NCBI GenBank assembly: GCA_000434175.1
Contig: HF999792.1
Location: 1-24,791, forward strand
Direction: 5' to 3'
DNA: 24,791 bases
Source of the DNA: Mycoplasma sp. CAG:611
GTDB lineage: Bacteria > Bacillota_I > Bacilli_A > RF39 > UBA660
A program made the position numbers and the translations under genes. Below are positions 1 through 8,273 of the stretch, piece after piece. Numbering within the stretch: the first letter of the stretch is position 1; each line of letters opens with the position of its first letter. The notes below the pieces were generated by a model, which saw only the letters and a program-made list of their open reading frames with translations, was not told the origin of the DNA and made no database searches.

Positions 1-194
1 ATAAGGGTATCTGCTCCGCTTTTTTTTAATTCTCCTACTGTTCCTTCAATAACATTATTACTTGTTTTTGTAAAACTAAATAATGCATAACTTGTATATC
101 CTATACATACTAATATAATTAAAATAATTGTAAATAAAAAGTAACTATTTATTATTTTAACATCCGTTTTTAAAAAGCTTATTATTTTTTTCAC
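1..194 (-). CDS. Membrane-anchored protein, N-terminal part (truncated by window edge)
   Basis: The first 64 codons of a minus-strand gene that runs off the left edge. The only start after the in-frame stop at 207-209 is a GTG at 194-192, about ten bases after an AAGG ribosome site. The product begins with a short basic stretch (KKIISFLKTDVK). One long hydrophobic segment follows at roughly residues 18-38, then a polar part (FTKTSNNVIEGTVGELKK) that should lie outside the cell. No signal peptidase motif is certain, so it may be an N-terminal anchor or a cleaved signal. The pattern of hydrophobic segment, aromatic residue, then S/T-N-N and EGT loosely recalls TasA/CalY-type secreted fibre proteins, but this is weak and the fold is not visible. 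Its promoter contains a G8 tract (see 238-265). Confidence 0.7.
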   Translation of the reverse strand, partial: MKKIISFLKTDVKIINSYFLFTIILIILVCIGYTSYALFSFTKTSNNVIEGTVGELKKSGADTL

Positions 195-237
195 TATATC
201 ACAACCTTATTTTATCAACTATTAACTTTATAAGGTT

Positions 238-265
238 ATTATATAATACACCCCCCCCATGTCAA
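238..265 (-). promoter_or_regulatory. Consensus promoter with a G8 tract in its spacer
   Basis: Read on the minus strand, a perfect -35 TTGACA (265-260) and a perfect -10 TATAAT (243-238) are 16 bases apart. The spacer holds eight consecutive G (C8 at 251-258 on the plus strand). Transcription would start near 231, giving the truncated gene a leader of about 36 bases. Slippage in the G tract would change the spacer length, a known way of switching surface genes on and off. The two boxes are seen directly; the switching is inferred. Confidence 0.75.
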
Positions 266-273
266 TAATTTTC

Positions 274-302
274 TTTACACTTTTCAATAATTCAAATTTA
301 TA
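274..302 (+). promoter_or_regulatory. Probable rarA promoter
   Basis: TTTACA at 274-279 and TTTATA at 297-302 are 17 bases apart, about 30 bases before the rarA start. TATAGT two bases further on is an alternative -10. This is a moderate match, back to back with the G8 promoter. Confidence 0.45.
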
Positions 303-333
303 GTAAAATAAATATTGAAAGGAATTGATTAAT

Positions 334-1554
334 ATGGAAAAACCACTTGCACTTAAACTAGCTCCAAAATCTTTAAAAGATGTTATCGGACAAGAACATT
401 TAATTGGTAAAGATAAAATTATTTCAAATATGGTTAAAAACAAAAAAATATTCTCAATGATATTATATGGAGAACCTGGTATTGGTAAAACAAGTATAGC
501 AAATGCCATTGTAAATGATTTAGGTTTTAAATATCGTTTTTTAAATGCTGTTAACAGTAATAAGAAAGATTTTGAAATAGTTGTAGAAGAAGCTAAAATG
601 TATGATGGAATAATTTTAATCATGGATGAAATACATAGACTTAATAAAGATAAACAAGATTTACTTCTTCCATGTCTTGAAAGTGGTTTAATTACTTTAA
701 TTGGTATGACAACAGCAAATCCATATCATAAAATTAATCCCGCGATTAGAAGCAGATGTCAAATATTTAAACTTAATCCTCTTAATGAAGAAGATATTTT
801 AAAGGGTCTTAAAAAAGCTTGTAAATATGAAGATATAAAAGATATAAAAATAGATAATAATACTTTAAAATATATTGCTAGTTTAGCTAAAAATGATTTA
901 AGATATGCTTATAATTTACTTGAAGTTTCATACTTTTTTAATAAAGATCATATTGTAACTATAGATACGATTAAAAGTATAAATTCAAAAGAAGTATTTG
1001 TAAGTGGTGCTGATACTTCTAATCATTATGATAATTTAAGTGCCTTACAAAAATCAATTCGTGGAAGTGATGTTAATGCTTCTTTACACTATCTTGCAAG
1101 ACTTATAATATCAGAAGATATTGATAGTATCTTTAGAAGACTTTCTGTTATTTGTTATGAAGATATTGGTCTTGCAAACCCTAGCTTAGGTCCTAAACTT
1201 GAAGCATGTATTAGTTTAAGTGAAAGAGTTGGACTTCCTGAATGCCAAATAATTCTTTCTAATATTGTTATTGAAATGAGTTTATCTCCAAAATCAAATA
1301 CAGCATATCTTGCTATTGATAAAGCTATAAACGATTTAAAAACAAAAGATGTTGGAGAAATGCCAAGTTATTTAAAAAGTCCTTACATTGGATATTTATA
1401 TCCACATAATTATAAATCATCACTTGTAAAACAAGAATACTTACCTAGTAATTTAGTAGGAGTTAAATATTATATTCCAAAAACATCTTCTAAATATGAA
1501 ACTTCTTTAAAAGAAGTTTATGAAAAAATAGAAAAATATAAGGAGAATAATTAA
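334..1554 (+). CDS. rarA: Replication-associated recombination protein RarA (MgsA), AAA+ ATPase
   Basis: RarA is a clamp-loader-like AAA+ ATPase that acts at stalled replication forks and single-strand gaps. The 406-residue product has the family's opening (PLALKLAPKSLKDVIGQEHL), Walker A GEPGIGKT at residues 46-53, Walker B with DEIHR at 98-102, and the sensor motif TTANP. The C-terminal half is the conserved oligomerisation region (SIRGSDVNASLHYLARL, YEDIGLANP, YLKSPYIGYLYPHNY). The ATG at 334 was chosen over an in-frame TTG at 325 because GAAAGGA ends ten bases before the ATG and would abut the TTG. Length is slightly under the usual 420-440. The stop codon shares its last base with the start of the LtaS-like gene, so the two are co-transcribed and probably translationally coupled. 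Confidence 0.95.
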   Translation: MEKPLALKLAPKSLKDVIGQEHLIGKDKIISNMVKNKKIFSMILYGEPGIGKTSIANAIVNDLGFKYRFLNAVNSNKKDFEIVVEEAKMYDGIILIMDEIHRLNKDKQDLLLPCLESGLITLIGMTTANPYHKINPAIRSRCQIFKLNPLNEEDILKGLKKACKYEDIKDIKIDNNTLKYIASLAKNDLRYAYNLLEVSYFFNKDHIVTIDTIKSINSKEVFVSGADTSNHYDNLSALQKSIRGSDVNASLHYLARLIISEDIDSIFRRLSVICYEDIGLANPSLGPKLEACISLSERVGLPECQIILSNIVIEMSLSPKSNTAYLAIDKAINDLKTKDVGEMPSYLKSPYIGYLYPHNYKSSLVKQEYLPSNLVGVKYYIPKTSSKYETSLKEVYEKIEKYKENN

Positions 1555-3437
1555 TGAAAAAAGATTCATTTATTTATAATTTTTTAATTATTTTATTAAT
1601 GCAAATATTCTTTAATATCTTTATATTTCATGAATGTAGTTTAATATTTATATTATTTTGTTTAACATCAAGTATTATTTCTTCATGTATTATTACTATT
1701 TTATCAAGACTTACAAATAATATAACAATTAATAAAATACTTAACATAATTCTACTTCTACCTTTTATTATAATTATAATAGGTCAAGAAGTTCATTATG
1801 AATTTTATAATTCTTTCTTTTCATTTCTTTCAATGTTAAGTGGTGCTAAGCAAGTAATGGGATTTTTTAATACAATATTTGCTTGTATTATAAATAATGC
1901 TTTTTATATAATTGTTTTATTACTTCCTTTTATTTTATTTATTATCTTTAATAAAAAAATTAATTTTGAAAAATTAAAATTAAAAACTATTTTATATTAT
2001 ATATGTTCAATTATAATAAGTTTTACCTTCGCCTTATTTATAATAAATAGTGATAAAAATAGTAAAGATATTTATTCAAAATATAATTTATATAATAATG
2101 TTTATTATCCAACTTACTCTGCTAAAACATTTGGAATAATTAAAACATTTAGTTTAGATATATATAGATATTTTATAAATTTTGAAGATAAAATAATAAC
2201 TAATAATGTTTTTAATGAAATAAATAATGATAACAATTACAATGTTACTAATATTAATTTTGATGATTTAATTAATAATGAAAAAGATTATGACATTATA
2301 AAAATGCATGAATATTTTAAAAACAAAGAACCTTCTTTAAAAAATAAATATACGGGTATTTTTAAAGATAAAAATCTTATCTTTATAACAGGAGAATCTG
2401 TTAATATCAATGCAATAAAAAAAGATATTACCCCTACTTTATACATGCTTACACATAATGGTTTTGTTTTTAATAACTTTTATACTCCTATTTATTATGC
2501 TAGTACTAGTGATGGCGAGTATACAAATCTTACAGGACTTCTTCCTACTGAAGGAACATGGAGTATGATAAAATCAAGTAATAATAATATGAAATATTCT
2601 CTTCCTGCAATGTTTAAAACAAATGATTATAAAACATATGCTTATCATAATAATGCTTATAATTTTTATAATAGAGATATTACTTATCCTAATTTAGGAT
2701 TTGAAAAATATACAGCATGTGGAAATGGTCTTGAAAAGAAAATAAACTGTAATATTTGGCCTGAAAGTGATTTAGAAATGCTTAATGAAACTTATAATGA
2801 TTATAAAAATGATGATAAGTTTTTAGCATATTATATGACTGTTAGTACCCATTTAAACTATAAAACAACAAATAATGATATTGTTAAGAAAAATATAAAT
2901 TTAGTAAAAGATTTAAATTATAGTTCTAATGTTTTAGGTTTTATATCAACTCATATTGAACTTGATAAAGCTTTAGAAAATTTAATAAATAACTTAAAAA
3001 AAGATAATTTGCTTGATGATACCGTTATTGTTTTACTAGCAGATCATTTTCCATATGGTCTAAGTAAAAATGAATTAGAAGAATTAAATAAAGATATAAA
3101 ATATGATGATAGTCTTATTCATAAAAACTTTTTAGTTATTTATAATTCTACTTTAGAAAAACCAGTTATTATAGATAATTATTCATCAAATATAGATGTC
3201 TTACCTACATTATATAATTTATTTGGCTTTAATTATGATTCAAGATTATTAACAGGATGTGATATTTTATCAAATAATGATGGTATTGTTATTTTTAATG
3301 ACAGAAGTTTTATTACTAAAAATATTAAATATAATGCATTAAATAATAAATTTAATGATAAAAAAAATCTTGTGTATGAAAAGTATTTATATTCAAGACT
3401 TATATTAGAAAAGGATTACTATAAATATATCAAGTAA
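1554..3437 (+). CDS. LtaS-like lipoteichoic acid synthase / sulfatase-family membrane enzyme
   Basis: A 627-residue polytopic enzyme of the LtaS family, which transfers glycerol phosphate or similar groups from phospholipid onto envelope polymers outside the cell. About five membrane segments fill residues 5-165. The extracellular alkaline-phosphatase/sulfatase domain follows from about residue 270. Visible active-site landmarks are FITGES (Glu about 280, metal), ASTSDGE (probable nucleophile Thr about 318), YHNNAYNFYNR (about 364-374) and LADHFPYG (Asp and His about 497-498, metal). AAGGAG precedes the ATG, which overlaps the rarA stop as TAATG. Its last codons form the left arm of a terminator. 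True polymer and substrate cannot be told from sequence; other sulfatase-fold phosphoglycerol transferases share these motifs. Confidence 0.85.
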   Translation: MKKDSFIYNFLIILLMQIFFNIFIFHECSLIFILFCLTSSIISSCIITILSRLTNNITINKILNIILLLPFIIIIIGQEVHYEFYNSFFSFLSMLSGAKQVMGFFNTIFACIINNAFYIIVLLLPFILFIIFNKKINFEKLKLKTILYYICSIIISFTFALFIINSDKNSKDIYSKYNLYNNVYYPTYSAKTFGIIKTFSLDIYRYFINFEDKIITNNVFNEINNDNNYNVTNINFDDLINNEKDYDIIKMHEYFKNKEPSLKNKYTGIFKDKNLIFITGESVNINAIKKDITPTLYMLTHNGFVFNNFYTPIYYASTSDGEYTNLTGLLPTEGTWSMIKSSNNNMKYSLPAMFKTNDYKTYAYHNNAYNFYNRDITYPNLGFEKYTACGNGLEKKINCNIWPESDLEMLNETYNDYKNDDKFLAYYMTVSTHLNYKTTNNDIVKKNINLVKDLNYSSNVLGFISTHIELDKALENLINNLKKDNLLDDTVIVLLADHFPYGLSKNELEELNKDIKYDDSLIHKNFLVIYNSTLEKPVIIDNYSSNIDVLPTLYNLFGFNYDSRLLTGCDILSNNDGIVIFNDRSFITKNIKYNALNNKFNDKKNLVYEKYLYSRLILEKDYYKYIK

Positions 3438-3450
3438 TCCTTATTTTATT
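3411..3450 (+). terminator. Terminator between converging LtaS-like gene and tcdA
   Basis: A perfect 10-bp stem, AAGGATTACT at 3411-3420 and AGTAATCCTT at 3433-3442, with a 12-base loop, is followed by ATTTTATTAT. The stem contains the last codons and stop of the LtaS-like gene and reaches the tcdA stop. On the minus strand the stem is followed by TTTTC, so it may act both ways. Confidence 0.75.
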
Positions 3451-4115
3451 ATATCTTTAATTACATAACTAGTTATTAAAAGCCCTGCACTACTTGGAAC
3501 AAAAGAAGTTGAACCAATTGTTTTAGAATTTACTTTTATAGGCATTTCTTTAGAACAACAACAAAGAATTTTACCTTTTATCTTTTCTTTGTTTACCCAG
3601 GTTCTAAGACTTTTAGCTAAAGGATCATAACTAGTTTTTCTTATATCTATTATTTCTAATTTAGAAGGATCTAATTTATTACCTGTACCACAACAAGTAA
3701 TAAACTTTATCTTTCTTTTTAAACATTCTTTTATAATTAATTTTTTAGTATTAGTAGAATCTTCAGCATCAATTAAATAATCTATATTTTCTTTAAATAA
3801 TTCTAAATAATTATCCTCATTTATAAACTTTGATATTTTCTTTATTTTAACATTTTTATTAATCATTAATATTCTTTTTTCTATTTCATCTGTTTTTAAT
3901 TTTCCTATATTATTTAAATTAGTCATAAGTTGTCTATTTAAATTAGAAATATCTATTTTATCAAAATCTACAATTGTAATATTTTCAATACCACTTCTAA
4001 TTAAACTTTCTACAACATAACTTCCTACTCCCCCTAAACCTATTACTAAAATATGTTTAGTTTTTATTTTATTTAAATTTTCTTTACCTATTAAAAGTTC
4101 TAATCTTTCAAACAT
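3441..4115 (-). CDS. tcdA: tRNA threonylcarbamoyladenosine dehydratase TcdA (ThiF/E1-like)
   Basis: TcdA (CsdL/YgdL) uses ATP to cyclise t6A at position 37 of ANN-decoding tRNAs into ct6A. The 224-residue protein is an E1/ThiF-type Rossmann enzyme. The glycine motif IGLGGVGS sits at residues 25-32, and VDFDKIDISNLNRQ at about 49-62 is the nucleotide-binding and arginine-finger region. The DAEDS segment follows, and the CCCSKE stretch near the C-terminus is also typical. It is a little shorter than the E. coli protein. AGAGGT lies a few bases before the ATG. It is the last gene of the lepA operon, 12 bases after hemW. Confidence 0.88.
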   Translation of the reverse strand: MFERLELLIGKENLNKIKTKHILVIGLGGVGSYVVESLIRSGIENITIVDFDKIDISNLNRQLMTNLNNIGKLKTDEIEKRILMINKNVKIKKISKFINEDNYLELFKENIDYLIDAEDSTNTKKLIIKECLKRKIKFITCCGTGNKLDPSKLEIIDIRKTSYDPLAKSLRTWVNKEKIKGKILCCCSKEMPIKVNSKTIGSTSFVPSSAGLLITSYVIKDIIK

Positions 4116-4127
4116 ATAAACCTCTTT

Positions 4128-5201
4128 CTAATCTAAAATAAAATCACATAAAATATAGTTTTCAACAAATAAATATTTTTTAGGAATATAAAAATAATAC
4201 TTATTTTCATTTAATTTACTTACATCAAATACATCTTTTATATTTATGTTATATTTTTTATAAAAATTTTTTTTAGATATTCCTTTTATCTTTCTTAAAT
4301 TTAAAATCATTTCATATTCCATATTTCTTTTTTTATCTATTTTTTCTTTTATATATCTATAATTACCATTTATATATGAATTAAGACTTCTTGTGTTAGT
4401 ATATCTAATATTATCTACAAAACCACTTGATCCTAGACCAAAACCATAATAATTATCATTATTCCAATAACATAAATTATGTTTAGACATATAACCTTTT
4501 TTACTAAAATTACTTATTTCATAATGAATATAATTATTCTTTTTTAATGTTTTTCTAATGTAATCATACATTTTCCTATTTAAATCATCATCTATTTCTT
4601 TATATTTTTTTGTTTTAAGAATTGTATTATCTTCAAGTATTAATGAATATAATGATATATGATTTACATCTAAATTTATAAAGCTATCTACTTCTTCTTG
4701 TAATTCTTTTAATGTTTCATTATTAATACCATATATTAAATCTATATTTATATTATTAAAATATTTTTTTACTAAATTTATTTTATCTGTAATTTCTTTT
4801 TTATTTAAATATTTCCTATTCATAAACTCTATATATTTTTTATTAAATGATTGAAGTCCTATACTTATACGATTAACTTTATTTTCTTTTAAAAATATTA
4901 ATAATTTTTCATTAATGTCTTCAATATTACATTCAAAAGTAAATTCATAAGTTTTATTAAGTTTAAATATACTTATTATTTTAAATAACTTTTTTAAAGA
5001 TATTTCATCTAAACAAGATGGTGTTCCTCCCCCAATGTAAAGAGTATTTAATAAATCATTTTTATAATATAAATTTATTTCTTTTTCTAAAGATAATAAA
5101 TATTTATCTATAAAATCTTTATTATAATACATTTTACAAAAATCACAATAACTACAAATATTTTTACAAAAAGGAATATGTATATAACAACTTTTTATCA
5201 T
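4128..5201 (-). CDS. hemW: HemW, radical SAM heme chaperone (HemN-like)
   Basis: A radical SAM protein of 357 residues. The iron-sulfur motif CKNICSYC (Cys12, Cys16, Cys19) is followed by DFC, and the SAM-binding GGGTPS comes next. The pattern IHIPFC-x3-CSYCDF and the WNNDNYYGFGLGSSGF region mark the HemW group, once annotated as oxygen-independent coproporphyrinogen oxidase. HemW binds and inserts heme; true HemN has a further N-terminal Cys arrangement that is absent here. The start overlaps the previous stop by one base (TAATG), with AAAGG eight bases upstream. It lies downstream of lepA as in Bacillus, but hrcA does not follow. No heme-synthesis gene is in the window. Confidence 0.88.
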   Translation of the reverse strand: MIKSCYIHIPFCKNICSYCDFCKMYYNKDFIDKYLLSLEKEINLYYKNDLLNTLYIGGGTPSCLDEISLKKLFKIISIFKLNKTYEFTFECNIEDINEKLLIFLKENKVNRISIGLQSFNKKYIEFMNRKYLNKKEITDKINLVKKYFNNINIDLIYGINNETLKELQEEVDSFINLDVNHISLYSLILEDNTILKTKKYKEIDDDLNRKMYDYIRKTLKKNNYIHYEISNFSKKGYMSKHNLCYWNNDNYYGFGLGSSGFVDNIRYTNTRSLNSYINGNYRYIKEKIDKKRNMEYEMILNLRKIKGISKKNFYKKYNINIKDVFDVSKLNENKYYFYIPKKYLFVENYILCDFILD

Positions 5202-5641
5202 TATTTATGCCTTTTATTAAATTCAAATAATGATTTTATCATTGATAAATCATTATCTGTTACATATTTTGTTAAAATATCATATAAAGTAGATTTAGGA
5301 ATATTATATTTTTCTGCAAACTCTCTTAAAGACATTATTTCTTCTTTATTGTTATTATTAAAAGCTTTAGTAAATTCATTACATAAATATTCAATTTCTT
5401 CTTGGGTATAAGAAGAATGTTTTTTACTAGTTTGTCCTCCCTTAATATTTCTTAATTTAGATGTTTCATCTATTTTTATTCTTACTTTTTCATATAGTTT
5501 TTTATCTATTTCAGGTAATAATGTATTTATATGATTTTGTAAAGTTCGTTTTGATATATTTAGTTCATCTGATATTTCTTCAAGTGTTTTATTTTTACTA
5601 TATAAAATATATTCTGCTTCGTATTTAATTTTTTCTTCCAT
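5201..5641 (-). CDS. SpoIIID-like DNA-binding regulator with a second C-terminal HTH
   Basis: A 146-residue protein whose first 75 residues follow the layout of SpoIIID, the mother-cell sporulation regulator. A helix-turn-helix at about 19-38 (TLEEISDELNISKRTLQNHI) is followed by LLPEI and then LRNIKGGQTSKKH, matching SpoIIID's LPEI and LRGGEATK. Unlike SpoIIID (about 90 residues), it continues with an acidic linker and a second HTH at about 104-123 (SLREFAEKYNIPKSTLYDIL). I chose the second ATG at 5641, one base after the lepA stop, because AAAGGTGG sits nine bases before it and abuts the earlier in-frame ATG at 5650. It sits between lepA and hemW with coupled spacing. The target genes are unknown; SpoIIID similarity is from recalled sequence. 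Confidence 0.72.
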   Translation of the reverse strand: MEEKIKYEAEYILYSKNKTLEEISDELNISKRTLQNHINTLLPEIDKKLYEKVRIKIDETSKLRNIKGGQTSKKHSSYTQEEIEYLCNEFTKAFNNNNKEEIMSLREFAEKYNIPKSTLYDILTKYVTDNDLSMIKSLFEFNKRHK

Positions 5642-5642
5642 A

Positions 5643-7439
5643 TTAATCATCCACCTTTAAAATACTTAAGAAAGCATCACTTGGAAGTTCAACACTTCCT
5701 ATTGTTTTCATTTTCTTTTTACCTTCTTTTTGCTTTTCAAGAAGTTTTCTTTTTCTTGAAACATCCCCTCCATAACATTTAGCAAGAACATCTTTTCGCA
5801 TTTGTTTAACTGTTTCTCTTGCTATAATTTTTGAGCCAATTGCAGCTTGAATTGGAACTTCAAATAACTGTCTTGGAATTATTTCTTTTAAATTTTCACA
5901 TATAATTTTACCTCTATTATAACTAAAATCTTTATGCGTAATAATACTTAAAGCATCAACAAGTTCGCCATTTAGTAAAATATCAACTTTTACCAAATCA
6001 CTTGTTTTATATCCAATAACTTCATAATCAAAAGAAGCATATCCTTTAGTAGCACTTTTTAATTTATTAAAAAAGTCATAAACAATTTCTGCAAGTGGAA
6101 GTTCATAATGAATATTAACTCTTGTTTTATCTATATAATCTAATCCTTTATATATTCCTCTTTTATTTTGACATAATTCCATTACTTGACCAATATAAGT
6201 ACTTGGTGTAAAAATAGATGCTTTAATAAATGGCTCTTTTATTTCTTTTATTAATGTTTTATCTGGTAATTTACTTGGACTATCAATCATTTCAGTTTTA
6301 CCATTATTTAAAATAACTTCATAAATAACACTTGGAGATGTTGCAATTATATCAATTTTAAATTCTCTTTCTATTCTTTCTTTTATTATATCTAAATGAA
6401 GAAGGCCTAAAAAACCACATCTAAAACCAAATCCTAAAGCTTTTGATGTTTCAGGAGTATATTCTAAAGAAGCATCACTTAATTTTAATTTTTCTAAAGC
6501 TTCCTTTAAATCATCATACTTTTTAGAATCAATTGGATATATACCACAGTAAACAAATGGTTTTATTTCTTTATATCCTTTTAACGCTTCAGCACATGGA
6601 TCTTTTTGTAAAGTTATCGTATCTCCTACTCTTACATCACTAATACTTTTAATACTAGCAGTAATAAATCCTACTTCCCCTTCAGTTAAAATATCACACA
6701 TTTTTTCTTTAGGAGTATGAATACCAACATTTACCACTTCATAACTAGCATTTGTTTTCAACATTTTAATTGTATCACCCTTTTTTAAAGTTCCAGAAAA
6801 TATTCTTACTGCAAGAACAACTCCTAAATAAGGGTCAAAATGAGAGTCAAAAATTAATGCTTGTAATTTATCTGTTTCATTTTTTCTAGGACATGGTACA
6901 ACCTCAATAACTTTTTCTACTAATTCTTTTATACCTATTCCTTCTTTAGCACTGCATAAAATAATATCATCTTCATTAAAACCTAAAGTATCTATTATTT
7001 CTTTTTTTACTCTATCAACTTCTGCATTTGGTAAGTCAATTTTATTAATAATAGGTATTATTGTTAAATCATTATCCATAGCAAGATAAAGGTTAGCAAA
7101 AGTTTGAGCTTCAATACCTTGCGTTGCATCAACAACTAAAATTGCTCCTTCACATGCTGCTAAAGAACGTGATACTTCATAAGTAAAATCAACATGTCCT
7201 GGAGTATCAATTAAATTAAGCAAATAATCTTCCCCTTTATAATTATAATTTAAACTAACGGCATTAAGTTTAATTGTTATTCCACGCTCTCTTTCAAGTT
7301 CCATTGAATCTAAAAGTTGACTTTTCATATCTCTTTTTTCTACTGCATTTGTAAGTTCTAAAATACGATCAGCAATTGTAGATTTACCATGGTCTATATG
7401 TGCAATAATTGAAAAATTTCTTATGTTTTCTCTTTTCAT
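5643..7439 (-). CDS. lepA: Elongation factor 4 (LepA), ribosome back-translocase GTPase
   Basis: LepA binds stalled ribosomes and helps initiation and ribosome maturation under stress. At 598 residues it has the usual length. G1 is AHIDHGKST (13-21), G3 DTPGH (78-82) and G4 NKID (132-135). EF-G-like domains follow, including the CGFLGLLHLDI segment. The C-terminal LepA-specific domain ends with RKRKLLEKQKEGKKKMK, the basic tail that reaches the peptidyl-transferase centre. AAAGGTGA precedes the ATG. It heads a tight operon with the SpoIIID-like gene, hemW and tcdA. A TGn-type -10 lies just upstream. Confidence 0.97.
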   Translation of the reverse strand: MKRENIRNFSIIAHIDHGKSTIADRILELTNAVEKRDMKSQLLDSMELERERGITIKLNAVSLNYNYKGEDYLLNLIDTPGHVDFTYEVSRSLAACEGAILVVDATQGIEAQTFANLYLAMDNDLTIIPIINKIDLPNAEVDRVKKEIIDTLGFNEDDIILCSAKEGIGIKELVEKVIEVVPCPRKNETDKLQALIFDSHFDPYLGVVLAVRIFSGTLKKGDTIKMLKTNASYEVVNVGIHTPKEKMCDILTEGEVGFITASIKSISDVRVGDTITLQKDPCAEALKGYKEIKPFVYCGIYPIDSKKYDDLKEALEKLKLSDASLEYTPETSKALGFGFRCGFLGLLHLDIIKERIEREFKIDIIATSPSVIYEVILNNGKTEMIDSPSKLPDKTLIKEIKEPFIKASIFTPSTYIGQVMELCQNKRGIYKGLDYIDKTRVNIHYELPLAEIVYDFFNKLKSATKGYASFDYEVIGYKTSDLVKVDILLNGELVDALSIITHKDFSYNRGKIICENLKEIIPRQLFEVPIQAAIGSKIIARETVKQMRKDVLAKCYGGDVSRKRKLLEKQKEGKKKMKTIGSVELPSDAFLSILKVDD

Positions 7440-7467
7440 ATCTAAATCACCTTTTCCATCTTTTATT

Positions 7468-7476
7468 ATTTTATCA
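7468..7476 (-). promoter_or_regulatory. Probable extended -10 of the lepA operon
   Basis: On the minus strand TGATAAAAT (7476-7468) is an extended -10 about 30 bases before lepA. No good -35 is visible at the right distance, so this is a moderate call. Confidence 0.4.
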
Positions 7477-7494
7477 TAAAATTTCTTATTATGC

Positions 7495-7523
7495 TTGTTT
7501 TTCTTTAAATTTACCTTTATAAT
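7495..7523 (+). promoter_or_regulatory. Promoter of the queuosine-precursor transporter
   Basis: TTGTTT at 7495-7500 and TATAAT at 7518-7523 are exactly 17 bases apart. The start site would fall near 7530, next to the AGGAGG ribosome site (7531-7536). The leader is therefore only about 15 bases, with no room for a riboswitch. Confidence 0.7.
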
Positions 7524-7544
7524 TTATACTAGGAGGACAAAAGT

Positions 7545-8234
7545 ATGAAAAGGGAAAAGAATTTTTATTATTTTTTAACAATGATTATATTTATTATTTG
7601 TTTTACAACATCAATTATTCTTGCATGTAGAACAATTAAAGTTGGTAAATTAGCTGTTACAGCAAGTATTTTATTTTATCCAATGACTTATTTTATTGCA
7701 ACACTATTTGCAGAAAGATATGGCAAAGAAAAAACATTTATGATGTTTAATTATGCTGTATTTGCCCTTATCTTCATGGCAATAATGCTTACAATTACAT
7801 CTTGTATTCCTATATATGGATCATATGACGGATTAGATAAAATCTTTAATATTGATTTTAAATTAATTTTTGCATCAATACTTGCTTTCTATGCTTCACA
7901 ATTTTTAAATTTAAAAATATATTATTATCTTGAAGGATATAAAGGATTTAAATTTTTAATTTCAGGTGTAATTGCTATAACAATAGATTCATTCTTATTT
8001 ATAATGCTATCTAATATTGGTGTATTATCTCTTGGAGATAGTTTTGTAAAATTCATAAATCAATTTATCATGGGTATAGTTATGGTTATATTCTACACTT
8101 TATGTTTTACATATTTAGTAGATTCTGTTATAAAAAGCAATAAAAAAGAATTAGAATTAGAAATAGAAATAGAAAAACCTAAAGTAAAGAAAACTACTTC
8201 TAAAAAAAGAACAACAAAAAAGGAAGCAAAATAA
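7545..8234 (+). CDS. Queuosine precursor transporter (YhhQ/VUT family)
   Basis: A 229-residue membrane protein with about six hydrophobic segments. The conserved family signature is visible as LFYPMTYFIATLFAERYGKE at about residues 43-62 (compare YPLTF...DLVNEVYGK in YhhQ). Members of this family (PF02592) import queuosine precursors such as preQ0 or preQ1. The C-terminal tail from about residue 195 is highly charged (alternating E, then K/T-rich) and probably cytoplasmic; it is an unusual extension. AGGAGG lies eight bases before the ATG. It faces queH, the last enzyme of queuosine synthesis, across a shared terminator. The exact substrate cannot be read from sequence. Confidence 0.83.
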   Translation: MKREKNFYYFLTMIIFIICFTTSIILACRTIKVGKLAVTASILFYPMTYFIATLFAERYGKEKTFMMFNYAVFALIFMAIMLTITSCIPIYGSYDGLDKIFNIDFKLIFASILAFYASQFLNLKIYYYLEGYKGFKFLISGVIAITIDSFLFIMLSNIGVLSLGDSFVKFINQFIMGIVMVIFYTLCFTYLVDSVIKSNKKELELEIEIEKPKVKKTTSKKRTTKKEAK

Positions 8235-8249
8235 CGTTTCCTTTTTTTG
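8218..8249. terminator. Bidirectional terminator between the transporter and queH
   Basis: AAAAGGAAGC at 8218-8227 pairs with GTTTCCTTTT at 8236-8245 (ten pairs, one G-T). The plus strand continues with TTT and the minus strand with TTTTTTG, so it can end both converging transcripts. The transporter's last codons form the left arm. Confidence 0.85.
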
Positions 8250-8273
8250 TTTTATAAATTCAGTTACATTAAA

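Noticed and set aside
228..623. Long minus-strand reading frame opposite rarA, crossing the G8 tract
   Set aside because: It mirrors rarA codons, has no ribosome site and is biased like an antisense shadow; the tract lies near its end and would not switch a real protein.
4128..5201. Oxygen-independent coproporphyrinogen oxidase (HemN)
   Set aside because: Motif layout is that of the HemW heme chaperone and no heme-synthesis genes are nearby.
5178..5411. Plus-strand small frame opposite hemW and the SpoIIID-like gene
   Set aside because: Antisense shadow without ribosome site; both opposite genes are well supported.
7440..7544. preQ1 riboswitch before the queuosine-precursor transporter
   Set aside because: The promoter leaves a leader of about 15 bases, so no aptamer can fit.
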